Shown here: piece by piece, positions 30,085 through 38,006 of the stretch
How the letters are laid out: each line of letters opens with the position of its first letter
Numbering within the stretch: position 1 is the first letter of the stretch
From: Calothrix anomala FACHB-343
Lineage (GTDB): Bacteria; Cyanobacteriota; Cyanobacteriia; Cyanobacteriales; Nostocaceae
NCBI RefSeq assembly: GCF_014696435.1
Contig: NZ_JACJQG010000017.1
Location: 62,001 to 126,000 of the forward strand
Direction of reading: 5' to 3'
DNA: 64,000 nucleotides
The notes under the pieces: model-generated
The model's database searches: none
What the model was told of the DNA's origin: nothing
Seen by the model: the letters and a program-made list of their open reading frames with translations, nothing else
Translations under genes and position numbers: made by a program

Positions 30085-32016
30085 CTAATCCTTCTCATTC
30101 GCTTTGGGGCGAGGAAACTGAGAGGGCGATTTAAAGCTTTCTACAGGGACGTTTTTTAGCGCCTGTTGCATAAAGTCGCGCCAAATAGGAGCTACCATCA
30201 CACCACCAGTAGCACCACTGGCTAATTGTCTGTTATCGTCTCTACCTACCCAAACAGCAGTTGTTAACTGGGGTACAGTACCGACAAACCAAATATCTTT
30301 TTCTGAAGATGTCGTCCCCGTCTTACCAGCAGCAGGTCGGCCAATTGCTGCATTTTTACCAGTACCCTCGGTAATTACGGATTGCATAACGTTAATAATT
30401 GCTGCCGACGCCCAAGGATCGAGAACCAATTGGGGTTTTGGTGTGTTATCCAGTAAAACGTTACCGCTACTATCTGTAATCCGGGCAATTACCGTTGCTG
30501 GTGACTGCCAGCCATAATTAGCAAAGGTAGCATAAGCGCTAGCCATTTCCAATGGTGTCACGCCAATAGCACCTAAAGGTAAAGAAGTCACCGGTTCCAT
30601 TGGACTCATAATGCCCAAAGTCCGGCAAATTTCAATAACTTTATTCATCCCTACAGTTTTACCCACCTTAATTACAGGAATGTTGCGCGACTGTGCTAGA
30701 GCAGTACGAATCGACATCGCACCAGAAAAACCACCATCATAGTTTCGCGGATAATACCAACCATCACCATCGCGATAGCTGACAGGAGCATCTATGACTG
30801 TACTATCAGGTGCAAATTTGCCAGAAGCAAAGCCCGCGTAATAAACAAACGGCTTAAAAGAAGATCCTGGCTGACGCTGGGCTTGGGTGGCGCGGTTAAA
30901 TTCGCTAGTTTTGGGATCAACACCACCTACCAAAGCTTTGACAAAATGCGTGCGGGGATCAATCGCTACCAAGGCCATTTGATTCTTAGATAAGCCTTGA
31001 CCTTTTAGTCTCTCATGCCATTTGACAACAGTTTGCTCTGCCATTTTTTGGAATTCGGCATCAACTGTGGTTTGGACGCGCATACCGCCTTTGAGTAGAG
31101 CATCGCGCCCGAATTTTTTCGCTAATTCTTGGGCAACTGTATTAGTTACATAAGGTAAGGCACTACCTTGGAAAGAGCGAATTTTACCGAGTTTAATTTC
31201 TTGCTTGAGAGCGTCATCATACTCTTTCTGGGTGATCCAATTCAAATCCAGCATCCGCCCTAAAACTTCTTTTTGCTTCTGCTTTGCCAATTTCATGCTG
31301 GCAAAGGGGCTGAATTCTTCTGGTGCTTGAATCAAACCAGCCATCATTGCTGATTCGCCCAAAGTTAAATATTCTGATGATTTGTTAAAGTAACTCCGTG
31401 CTGCTGTTTGCACGCCATAGTTATTATGACCCCAATAAACTTGATTGAGGTACATTTCTAAAATTTGGTCTTTAGTGAGAATTTGTTCTAAGCGAATTGC
31501 TAGCACTCCTTCTGCTAGCTTCCGGGTAAAGGCTCGCTTATGAGACAAAAATAAGTTTTTCACCAGCTGCATGGTGATGGTGGAACCACCTTCTTTGACA
31601 CCACCAGCTACTGAGTTGACAATAATCGCCCGACCTACACCTGTAGGATTGATACCGTGATGGTTGTAGAAATGTCCATCTTCACTGGCTAATACTGCGC
31701 GTTTGAGATTGGGAGAAATTCTATCTAGAGGGACAACTTCTCGGTTAGCTTCTCCATGAACGCTGGTTAAGAGTTTTCCTTTTATATCGTAAATATAAGT
31801 CGTTTCTGAAGGAAAGAAGTTACGCAATTGCCTGACATCTGGCAAATTACGAAAACTAATAGCCAAACCCACCAATCCCCCCGCTACAATTGAGCTTGTA
31901 AGCATTGTGATTGATAATAGAGTTCCGCCAGCTACCTGACCTACTCCTTTCAAAAACTCAAAACCGGATGAAGCCTTATTTTGGGCTTCCTTGTCTTCAA
32001 AAGTCCTAGACGACAC
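30085..32016 (-). CDS. Class A penicillin-binding protein (PBP1A-like)
   Basis: Bifunctional peptidoglycan synthase anchored in the inner membrane by one helix (about 28-53). The GT51 transglycosylase domain spans about 70-250, with catalytic Glu112 in ASEDGHFYNHHG and GGSTITMQLVKNL. The transpeptidase domain spans about 345-620, with Ser385 in SSFK, SRN at 443-445 and KTG at 565-567. The 643 residues are normal for a cyanobacterial class A PBP. It is divergent from tyrS. Cyanobacteria carry several paralogues, so the number is not assigned. Confidence 0.94.
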   Translation of the reverse strand: MSSRTFEDKEAQNKASSGFEFLKGVGQVAGGTLLSITMLTSSIVAGGLVGLAISFRNLPDVRQLRNFFPSETTYIYDIKGKLLTSVHGEANREVVPLDRISPNLKRAVLASEDGHFYNHHGINPTGVGRAIIVNSVAGGVKEGGSTITMQLVKNLFLSHKRAFTRKLAEGVLAIRLEQILTKDQILEMYLNQVYWGHNNYGVQTAARSYFNKSSEYLTLGESAMMAGLIQAPEEFSPFASMKLAKQKQKEVLGRMLDLNWITQKEYDDALKQEIKLGKIRSFQGSALPYVTNTVAQELAKKFGRDALLKGGMRVQTTVDAEFQKMAEQTVVKWHERLKGQGLSKNQMALVAIDPRTHFVKALVGGVDPKTSEFNRATQAQRQPGSSFKPFVYYAGFASGKFAPDSTVIDAPVSYRDGDGWYYPRNYDGGFSGAMSIRTALAQSRNIPVIKVGKTVGMNKVIEICRTLGIMSPMEPVTSLPLGAIGVTPLEMASAYATFANYGWQSPATVIARITDSSGNVLLDNTPKPQLVLDPWASAAIINVMQSVITEGTGKNAAIGRPAAGKTGTTSSEKDIWFVGTVPQLTTAVWVGRDDNRQLASGATGGVMVAPIWRDFMQQALKNVPVESFKSPSQFPRPKANEKD

Positions 32017-32189
32017 GGCGATTTCACTTCCTCACTGGTAAATATAAATGTAATTGATTTGGCGAAGCAAGGCGGTTAATTTTTTGCAATTATAGTAGTT
32101 TGGCAGGTAAGACAACGGACAAATTGCCAGTGAATACAACCAACTTAACTTCTCCCAGTCAAAATTTAATTAATAGCGAATCTCCTAGT

Positions 32190-33386
32190 ATGGCGCAAGA
32201 TATGAATTGGTTGCGTCGTGGTGTAGTAGAAATTTTCCCACAACCAACTGATGCTGACAGCGAAATTGAAAGTTTAGAACAGCGTTTGGCAAGTACAAAT
32301 CGACCTTTAAGGGTCAAATTGGGCATCGATCCAACTGGTGCTGATATTCATCTTGGTCATAGCATACCGGTAAGAAAACTGCGAGCTTTTCAAGATGCTG
32401 GTCATACCGCAGTACTAATTATTGGTGATTTTACGGCACGGATTGGCGATCCGACTGGTAAATCTGAGGTGCGTCGCCAGCTGACAGAAGCAGATGTGGC
32501 GCAAAACGCCCAGACTTATCTTGAGCAAGTACGTCCTATATTGGATTTTGACACACCAGGCAGGTTAGAGGTACGCTACAACTCGGAATGGCTCTCCCGC
32601 CTGGATTTAGGCAAAATTTTAGAGTTACTCTCAACGATGACTGTGGGGCAGATGCTAGCCAAGGAAGGATTTGCCGAACGTTATAAGAAGGAGAATCCAA
32701 TTTTCCTGCATGAGTTCCTTTATCCGTTGATGCAGGGCTATGATTCGGTGGCTGTGGAGGCGGATGTGGAATTAGGCGGAACTGACCAAAAATTTAACAT
32801 TGCTGTGGGGCGAGATTTACAGCGTAGGTTTGGGCAAAAGCCCCAGTTTGGCTTACTGCTGCCAATTTTAATTGGTACAGATGGGGTACAAAAAATGTCG
32901 AAATCTCTAGGTAATTATGTGGGCTTGTCGGCACACCCATCGGAGAAATACCAAAAATTGCAGGGCGTTCCCGATCAACTACTAGAGCAGTATTTTGAAC
33001 TGTTGACGGATTTCGCTTTGGATAAATTACCGGAAAATCCCCGCGATCGCCAATTACTTCTGGCATGGGAAATTGTTAGGCAGTATCATGGCGAACAAGC
33101 AGCGAATCAAGCGAAGGAAGCTGCTGATAGTGGTGGGAAAAAAGGCGCGATTCCGGAATTTTCTGTGGCTGGAATAGAGCAGTTTCCCGTCAAGTTGGCT
33201 TATTTACTCAATGCTAGCGGCTTGTGTAAAAGCAGCGGCGAAGGTAAGCGGAAAATTCAAGAAGGTGGGGTGTATATAGATGGCGATCGCATTACTAATG
33301 TAGATACCAGTTTTGCCCAAGCTGATGAATTAACCGACAAAGTGCTGCAAGTGGGTAAAAACAAGTTTGTGCGCTTAGTACCTTAA
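32190..33386 (+). CDS. tyrS: Tyrosyl-tRNA synthetase
   Basis: Charges tRNA-Tyr. This is the TyrRS subtype with HIGH as HLGH ([20 protein letters not shown]) and KMSKS as QKMSKSLG. The C-terminal S4 RNA-binding domain ([20 protein letters not shown]) is complete. I prefer ATG 32190, giving 398 residues, because the 30 codons between TTG 32100 and this ATG are low-complexity and unlike the family. No strong ribosome site precedes either start. pyrF follows 19 bases downstream, so they form an operon. It is divergent from the PBP gene. Confidence 0.94.
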   Translation: MAQDMNWLRRGVVEIFPQPTDADSEIESLEQRLASTNRPLRVKLGIDPTGADIHLGHSIPVRKLRAFQDAGHTAVLIIGDFTARIGDPTGKSEVRRQLTEADVAQNAQTYLEQVRPILDFDTPGRLEVRYNSEWLSRLDLGKILELLSTMTVGQMLAKEGFAERYKKENPIFLHEFLYPLMQGYDSVAVEADVELGGTDQKFNIAVGRDLQRRFGQKPQFGLLLPILIGTDGVQKMSKSLGNYVGLSAHPSEKYQKLQGVPDQLLEQYFELLTDFALDKLPENPRDRQLLLAWEIVRQYHGEQAANQAKEAADSGGKKGAIPEFSVAGIEQFPVKLAYLLNASGLCKSSGEGKRKIQEGGVYIDGDRITNVDTSFAQADELTDKVLQVGKNKFVRLVP

Positions 33387-33405
33387 TTTGGGATAGAAAC
33401 CAGCG

Positions 33406-34128
33406 ATGAATCCTGAGCAGCGAATTATAGTACCTTTAGATGTCCCAGATATCGCCAGCGCGATCGCTCTTGTTGAGCGGCTACCACAAGTTACTTTCTG
33501 GAAAGTTGGCTTGGAGTTGTTTACCAGCACCGGGCCAAGTATTCTGGAAATTCTCAAATCTCGCCAAAAGCAGATTTTTCTCGATTTAAAATTTCACGAT
33601 ATCCCGAATACCGTAGCTGGTGCTTGTCAGGCTGCGGCGCGTTACGGGGTAGATTTATTGACAATTCACTCTACAACCGGCAAAGATGCCCTAAAAGCGG
33701 CAACTGAGGCAATTCAAACAGGGGCAGCACAAACAAGTGTTAAACCGCCCAAATTAATTGCTATTACCCTGTTAACAAGCATTTCTGCCCGACAGTTGGC
33801 GTTTGATTTGAAAATTCCTTTAGAATTGCCAGAATACGCCCTGTCAATGGCACTCCTCGCCCAAGAAACCGGATTAGATGGGGCAGTTTGTTCGCCTCAA
33901 GAAGTGGCACAGCTACGACAAACTTGCGGGGATAATTTTCTGTTAGTTTGTCCTGGCGTGCGCCCGACTTGGGCAGATAAAGGCGATCAAAAGCGATCGC
34001 TAACTCCCTCCCAAGCCATTCAAGCAGGCGCAGATTACCTAGTAATTGGTCGTCCGATTACCAGTGCGGCGGAACCTGAGTTAGCTTGGAAGAGAATTTG
34101 TGAGGAATTAGCAGAAAATAGTCAATAG
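33406..34128 (+). CDS. pyrF: Orotidine 5'-phosphate decarboxylase
   Basis: Last step of UMP synthesis. The 240-residue barrel shows the family motifs: [19 protein letters not shown], the catalytic Asp-Lys-x-x-Asp in [12 protein letters not shown], and the phosphate loop [20 protein letters not shown] and [12 protein letters not shown]. It lies 19 bases after tyrS. A heptamer remnant and palindrome copy 5 follow the stop codon. Confidence 0.96.
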   Translation: MNPEQRIIVPLDVPDIASAIALVERLPQVTFWKVGLELFTSTGPSILEILKSRQKQIFLDLKFHDIPNTVAGACQAAARYGVDLLTIHSTTGKDALKAATEAIQTGAAQTSVKPPKLIAITLLTSISARQLAFDLKIPLELPEYALSMALLAQETGLDGAVCSPQEVAQLRQTCGDNFLLVCPGVRPTWADKGDQKRSLTPSQAIQAGADYLVIGRPITSAAEPELAWKRICEELAENSQ

Positions 34129-34140
34129 TCAATGGTCAGA

Positions 34141-34158
34141 GACGCGATGAATCGCGTC
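34141..34158. repeat. GACGCGAT-n-ATCGCGTC palindrome, copy 5
   Basis: GACGCGATGAATCGCGTC, followed by TGTACAATTGTC and CCTCCTTGT nonamers at about 34172-34204. These are the complement of the GGGGGACAA repeat seen elsewhere in the window. Confidence 0.8.
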
Positions 34159-34245
34159 TGTACAATTGTCATTTGTCCTCCTTGTCCTCCTTGTCCCCCT
34201 TGTCACCCTCTAGCCTAATCTGCTCTCCTACGCCCTCTGTGATAC

Positions 34246-34860
34246 ATGGTGATGAAAACTTTTTCGTTGGGACTACCTCGGAATTTGTGGCTGATGGTTT
34301 GTGGCTACTTTGTGGTAGTTAGTACTATTGGTAATCCCGTATTTTCGCAAAGCCTCCCCGTGTCAAAGGATAAAGCGGGGTTGACTTGTGTTGAGCAAAA
34401 AATAGACAGTTTAACTACCTATTTGTTGCGGGATTTACCTAGTTACACAAATCGCGTGACCCAACGCGCCCGCCGTCTCAGCCGGAAGAGTGAAGTTTAT
34501 AGCTACTTTCTATTAGCAGGTAGACCAGAGTTTACACCCCTACCTCTGAATCCTGGAATTAACGGCGTAGATAGTGACAAAAGTGCGGCATCAGGTGTGG
34601 AGCAGGTTTTCTTTACTACTTTAGAAAGGCAGTATATAGGGGGAAAAGTGGTGGAATTACAGGAATTCCACTGGCTGTTATTGACGAAAACTGAAAGCGG
34701 GTGGCGTTTGGTGATGATGTTTACCCAAAGTGGGTCATCAACTGGATCGTCGGGGGGACAACAACCGCTATCGCCGCCACGAGATAGTAGCCGTAGCGCG
34801 ATCGCTCAAGCGATTAATATTTGGTTGCGGGATTGTCAGGCAGGAAGCGTGAGGATGTAA
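34246..34860 (+). CDS. Exported conserved cyanobacterial protein of unknown function
   Basis: 204 residues with a signal peptide (LWLMVCGYFVVVSTIGNPVFS, split; cleavage near residue 35). The mature part contains a basic helix (SYTNRVTQRARRLSRKSEVY) and a WRLVMMFTQSGSS strand, then a Ser/Pro-rich segment and a C-terminal helix with a Cys (INIWLRDCQ) that may pair with the Cys near residue 48. ATG 34246 or 34252 could both start it. I recognise no domain. Confidence 0.65.
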   Translation: MVMKTFSLGLPRNLWLMVCGYFVVVSTIGNPVFSQSLPVSKDKAGLTCVEQKIDSLTTYLLRDLPSYTNRVTQRARRLSRKSEVYSYFLLAGRPEFTPLPLNPGINGVDSDKSAASGVEQVFFTTLERQYIGGKVVELQEFHWLLLTKTESGWRLVMMFTQSGSSTGSSGGQQPLSPPRDSSRSAIAQAINIWLRDCQAGSVRM

Positions 34861-34995
34861 TTGGGCATTGGGCATTGGGCATTGGGCATTGGGCATGTAT
34901 TAATTAAATCGGTAAGGGTGGGGAGACCCCACCCCTACAGGTGTCTCTGTATTATTTTCTTTAATTACGAATTACGAATTACGAATTACGAATTA
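34861..34995. repeat. TTGGGCA heptamers and ATTACGA heptamers
   Basis: Five TTGGGCA heptamers begin directly at the stop of the preceding gene (34861-34896). A second array of ATTACGA heptamers (34963-34995) includes the stop codon and last codons of the convergent LD-carboxypeptidase gene. Confidence 0.9.
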
Positions 34996-35890
34996 TTAAT
35001 GTTCCTTTATCCCCATCTAAAGTTACTTCTTGACCTACTGGTAATGCTGCATTACATTTATCGTGACCAAAGGGTAAGTCAGCAACAACGGGAATACCTA
35101 AGTCGCCTAAGCGATCGCGCAAAACTTCGTCAACTGTAAAGCTGGGCACATTGGCTGGTGGTTCACAGGCAGTAAAACCACCTAAAGCGATTCCCTTAAT
35201 TTGGGCTAAATTACCGCTTAATCGCCACTGGGTGAGCATTCTGTCTATTCTATAGGGTGCTTCTGATACATCCTCAAAGGCTAAAATTACACCTGCAAAA
35301 TCTGGTTGAAATGGTGTGGCTAACAGATGGGTGGCTACTGTCAAGTTACCTGGGAGCAAAATTCCTGTGGCGACACCATTACCCCAACCTTTACCTTGCA
35401 GTGGCTCAAGGGTACGACCTTCGACTAAATTAAATAATCGCTCACATGACCAATCTGGCTCATTAGCAAGTGTGGTTAATACAGGGCCGTGAACGCTGGA
35501 AATCCCGACATTGTAAAGGCTCCACAATAAAGCGGTAATATCAGAAAAACCTATTAACCATTTGGGATTTTCGCTTGTCGATGATTCTGGTTGCCAATGC
35601 CAATTTTCGAGGATGCGGGTACTACCGAAACCACCTCTAGCGCAGAGAATACCCCGGCAATTTGGGTCTTTCCAGGCTGCTGCAAGCTGCTGGCGACGGT
35701 TTTGGTCGTTTCCTGCTAAATAGCCCCATTTGTCTGTAATTTCTGGGGGAACTTCGATTTGATAACCGCGCGATCGCCAAATTTCTATACTCTGATAAAA
35801 GCTGTCAAATTCTCGCAAAGCACCACTAGGGGCAATGACTCGCAGTAAATCGCCGGGTTTGAGAGGTGGGGGTAAGATTTTTGCTGGCAT
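34979..35890 (-). CDS. LD-carboxypeptidase (peptidase S66, LdcA/MccF-like)
   Basis: 303 residues. Family members trim L,D-linked ends of murein tetrapeptides or hydrolyse peptide-nucleotides such as microcin C. The S66 motifs are visible: VIAPSGALREFD near the N-terminus, the nucleophile Ser in GFSDITALLW, the catalytic Glu in LAFEDVSEAPYR and the His in PFGHDKCNAALPVGQEV. There is no signal peptide, so it acts in the cytoplasm in wall recycling. The last codons (IIRNS and stop) are formed by an ATTACGA heptamer array, so the original C-terminus has probably been altered. Confidence 0.9.
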   Translation of the reverse strand: MPAKILPPPLKPGDLLRVIAPSGALREFDSFYQSIEIWRSRGYQIEVPPEITDKWGYLAGNDQNRRQQLAAAWKDPNCRGILCARGGFGSTRILENWHWQPESSTSENPKWLIGFSDITALLWSLYNVGISSVHGPVLTTLANEPDWSCERLFNLVEGRTLEPLQGKGWGNGVATGILLPGNLTVATHLLATPFQPDFAGVILAFEDVSEAPYRIDRMLTQWRLSGNLAQIKGIALGGFTACEPPANVPSFTVDEVLRDRLGDLGIPVVADLPFGHDKCNAALPVGQEVTLDGDKGTLIIRNS

Positions 35891-35989
35891 AAATTAATTA
35901 CTAGTAGGAAAAAATACTACATTGATCGTGTTAACAATGTAATGTAAAGATTTAGCTGTGATTTATTTTTTTATTTCAGTAGAAATTTT

Positions 35990-36445
35990 ATGCGCCAAGG
36001 AATGAAAGTGAGTCTAGCACTGCTAGCATTTTTAGGAAATTTGACATGGTGCTATAGTGCCAAGGCAAATTTTAAAGGCAACCTGACGGTAGAAATTGAT
36101 GGATTTAAAAATAAACAAGGGCAAGTCTGCGCCAGTGTCTTTGCCAAGAGTCAAGGTTTTCCTAATAATCGCGATCGCGTCATTCAAAGGCAGTGTACCA
36201 AGATAACCGACAGTTCTGTAAAGCTGACTTTTGAGAATTTATCAGCCGGTAGCTATGCCGTGGCTGTGATGCATGATAAAAATGAAGATTCAAAACTCAA
36301 TCGTAATAGCTTAGGTATGCCCACAGAAGGCTTTGGATTTTCCAAAAATCCAGAAGTTCGCACGAGCGCACCCAAATTCAGCGAAGCCGCTATTTTATTA
36401 GCAGGGCCAAATACTAATATTCAAGTGCATTTGAAATATTTATAA
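35990..36445 (+). CDS. Exported DUF2141 protein
   Basis: 151 residues with a signal peptide (LALLAFLGNLTWCYSAKA, cleavage near residue 27). The mature part is the DUF2141 beta-sandwich: NLTVEIDGFKNKQGQVCASV, SVKLTFENLSAGSYAVAVMH, DKNEDSKLNRNSLGMPTEGF. The family is periplasmic and its function is unknown. It is divergent from the LD-carboxypeptidase gene with a 99-base shared promoter region. Confidence 0.85.
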   Translation: MRQGMKVSLALLAFLGNLTWCYSAKANFKGNLTVEIDGFKNKQGQVCASVFAKSQGFPNNRDRVIQRQCTKITDSSVKLTFENLSAGSYAVAVMHDKNEDSKLNRNSLGMPTEGFGFSKNPEVRTSAPKFSEAAILLAGPNTNIQVHLKYL

Positions 36446-36512
36446 GGGCATGGGGCATTGGGTATGGGGCATTGGGCATTGGGCATTGGGTAGAGACGCG
36501 ATTAATCGCGTC
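36446..36512. repeat. GGGCATT heptamers and palindrome copy 6
   Basis: Degenerate GGGCATT heptamers at 36448-36490 are followed by GACGCGATTAATCGCGTC at 36495-36512 and remnants of the CCCCCTTGT nonamer. Confidence 0.85.
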
Positions 36513-36548
36513 TCTACAATTGTCCCCCTTGTCTCCCTTCCCCATACG

Positions 36549-37697
36549 CTAATTATCATTCTCCTCATGTTCTGGCAGAGTTTCGCGATCGCATACAACA
36601 CGGATGCGATTAATCTGGTTTAATGCATACCTTGCTGTTGACTGTACTTCTAAATCGGGATCTTCTACTGCATGGCGTAGCATCTGGCTGACTTGAGACA
36701 TCATGTCATAAACGCGGGTTAAATCGCGAATGGCATTTTGTCGTACTTGTGGGCTTTCGTTTTGGATGGAGATGGCTAATGCACGATTCATGGGTTTGAG
36801 TGTGCGAATGCCGATTTCGCTTAAAGCTGCCAAAATTAGGCTGTGTTGTTGGGAATCTGCATCTAGCATCAAGTCTAGCAACGGTTGAATCGCTCTTGAG
36901 TCTCCTTGCTGCCCTAAATCCCAAATTGCTTTGTGTCGCTTCGCTGGATCGGGATTATATAAATCGTTAATTAATTCATCAACTATATTGACTTTGGCTA
37001 AACGGGAAGTATTAGCTGGAGGTAAAAGTTTTGGCGTCATCGATGCTGCGTCTGGGGAATCAGCAATAGCTGCATCATCCTGCTGTTCCTCTGGGCTAGC
37101 TTTTGACTCTGGTAACAGTGGTATTGTTGAGTTATTAGTTTCAGTTCTTGTTTGAGTATCAGAAGTTTCTAAATGTAGCAATTGCTTAGATGGTGTGAAC
37201 TTTCTCACAAAGTAAACAATTGCGCCAATACTTCCGAGAATTCCTAAGCCGAGTAACGACCAGCGAATGACATTATGCTTAGGCGAATTTTGCTCACTGG
37301 GTTTGGAAGTAGGTACAGGTGAGGCGGTAAATGATTTTTTGGCAGCAATTGCTGATTGGATACTTTTCTTCGTCGTGTTGCCAAAAATACCGTCTGCTTC
37401 TAAACCCTGTGCTTTCTGAAATTCAGCTACAGCAGTTTTTGTAGTTTCTTTGTACTTTCCATCTACCACATCTTTGTAATATCCCAACTCTTTTAATTGA
37501 GTTTGCAAAGTTTCTACATCCGATCCTGTACTATCGGGTCTGAGAATAGTTGCGAGGACAGCTTCTGTGGTACTGATTTGAGGCAGTATCAAAATTTGTT
37601 GTGGTAAATTACGTATCGCTGGATTCGCGGGTGTTTGGTACAAACCCAGGTAGAGAAAACAAGCCAAGATAGGGATTGAGGAGTGACATGGCCTCAT
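36549..37697 (-). CDS. Peptidoglycan-binding, single-span membrane protein with HEAT repeats
   Basis: 382 residues with an unusual domain order. It has an N-terminal signal or anchor (about 8-25) and a PG_binding_1 domain at about 56-112 (GSDVETLQTQLKELGYYKDV; VAEFQKAQGLEADGIFG). A membrane helix lies at about 145-163 (WSLLGLGILGSIGAIVYFVR), then an acidic linker, and HEAT/PBS-type repeats span about 240-370 (AIWDLGQQGDSRAIQPLLDL; EDPDLEVQSTARYALNQI). This would put a murein-binding module in the periplasm and a protein-binding module in the cytoplasm. The family is known in cyanobacteria but its role is not. Confidence 0.8.
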   Translation of the reverse strand: MRPCHSSIPILACFLYLGLYQTPANPAIRNLPQQILILPQISTTEAVLATILRPDSTGSDVETLQTQLKELGYYKDVVDGKYKETTKTAVAEFQKAQGLEADGIFGNTTKKSIQSAIAAKKSFTASPVPTSKPSEQNSPKHNVIRWSLLGLGILGSIGAIVYFVRKFTPSKQLLHLETSDTQTRTETNNSTIPLLPESKASPEEQQDDAAIADSPDAASMTPKLLPPANTSRLAKVNIVDELINDLYNPDPAKRHKAIWDLGQQGDSRAIQPLLDLMLDADSQQHSLILAALSEIGIRTLKPMNRALAISIQNESPQVRQNAIRDLTRVYDMMSQVSQMLRHAVEDPDLEVQSTARYALNQINRIRVVCDRETLPEHEENDN

Positions 37698-38006
37698 AAT
37701 TACTAGTTTTGGACAACGGGTATTTTTGAAATGTTCGATACCACGATAGCTTTAACTAGTCTAAAATTTAACTTTTCTTGTGACAAAAATTGCGATCGCT
37801 ACAGATAAGTAGGTTGGTGTAATGAAAATATTGGCAAGGGCTGTCATTTGTCATTAGTCATTGGTCATTTGTCAGTTTTTGCATCTTGGTTGAAACTGGG
37901 ATGAACAAATATCCTAATGTAGGACAATTGTATTAATTTTCCGTCATGATAGAGTTGTTGACTATATTAAATTGTTAAGTCTGCATCTCCAGCCGAAAAT
38001 TCTCTA
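37698..38006. other. Divergent spacer
   Basis: 309 bases between the divergent HEAT and helicase genes, with a few TCATTTG/TCATTAG heptamers (37845-37875) and one HIP1-like site. Nothing else was seen. Confidence 0.5.

Noticed and set aside
34861-35139. 92-codon plus-strand frame
   Set aside because: Starts in a heptamer array and runs antisense to the LD-carboxypeptidase gene.
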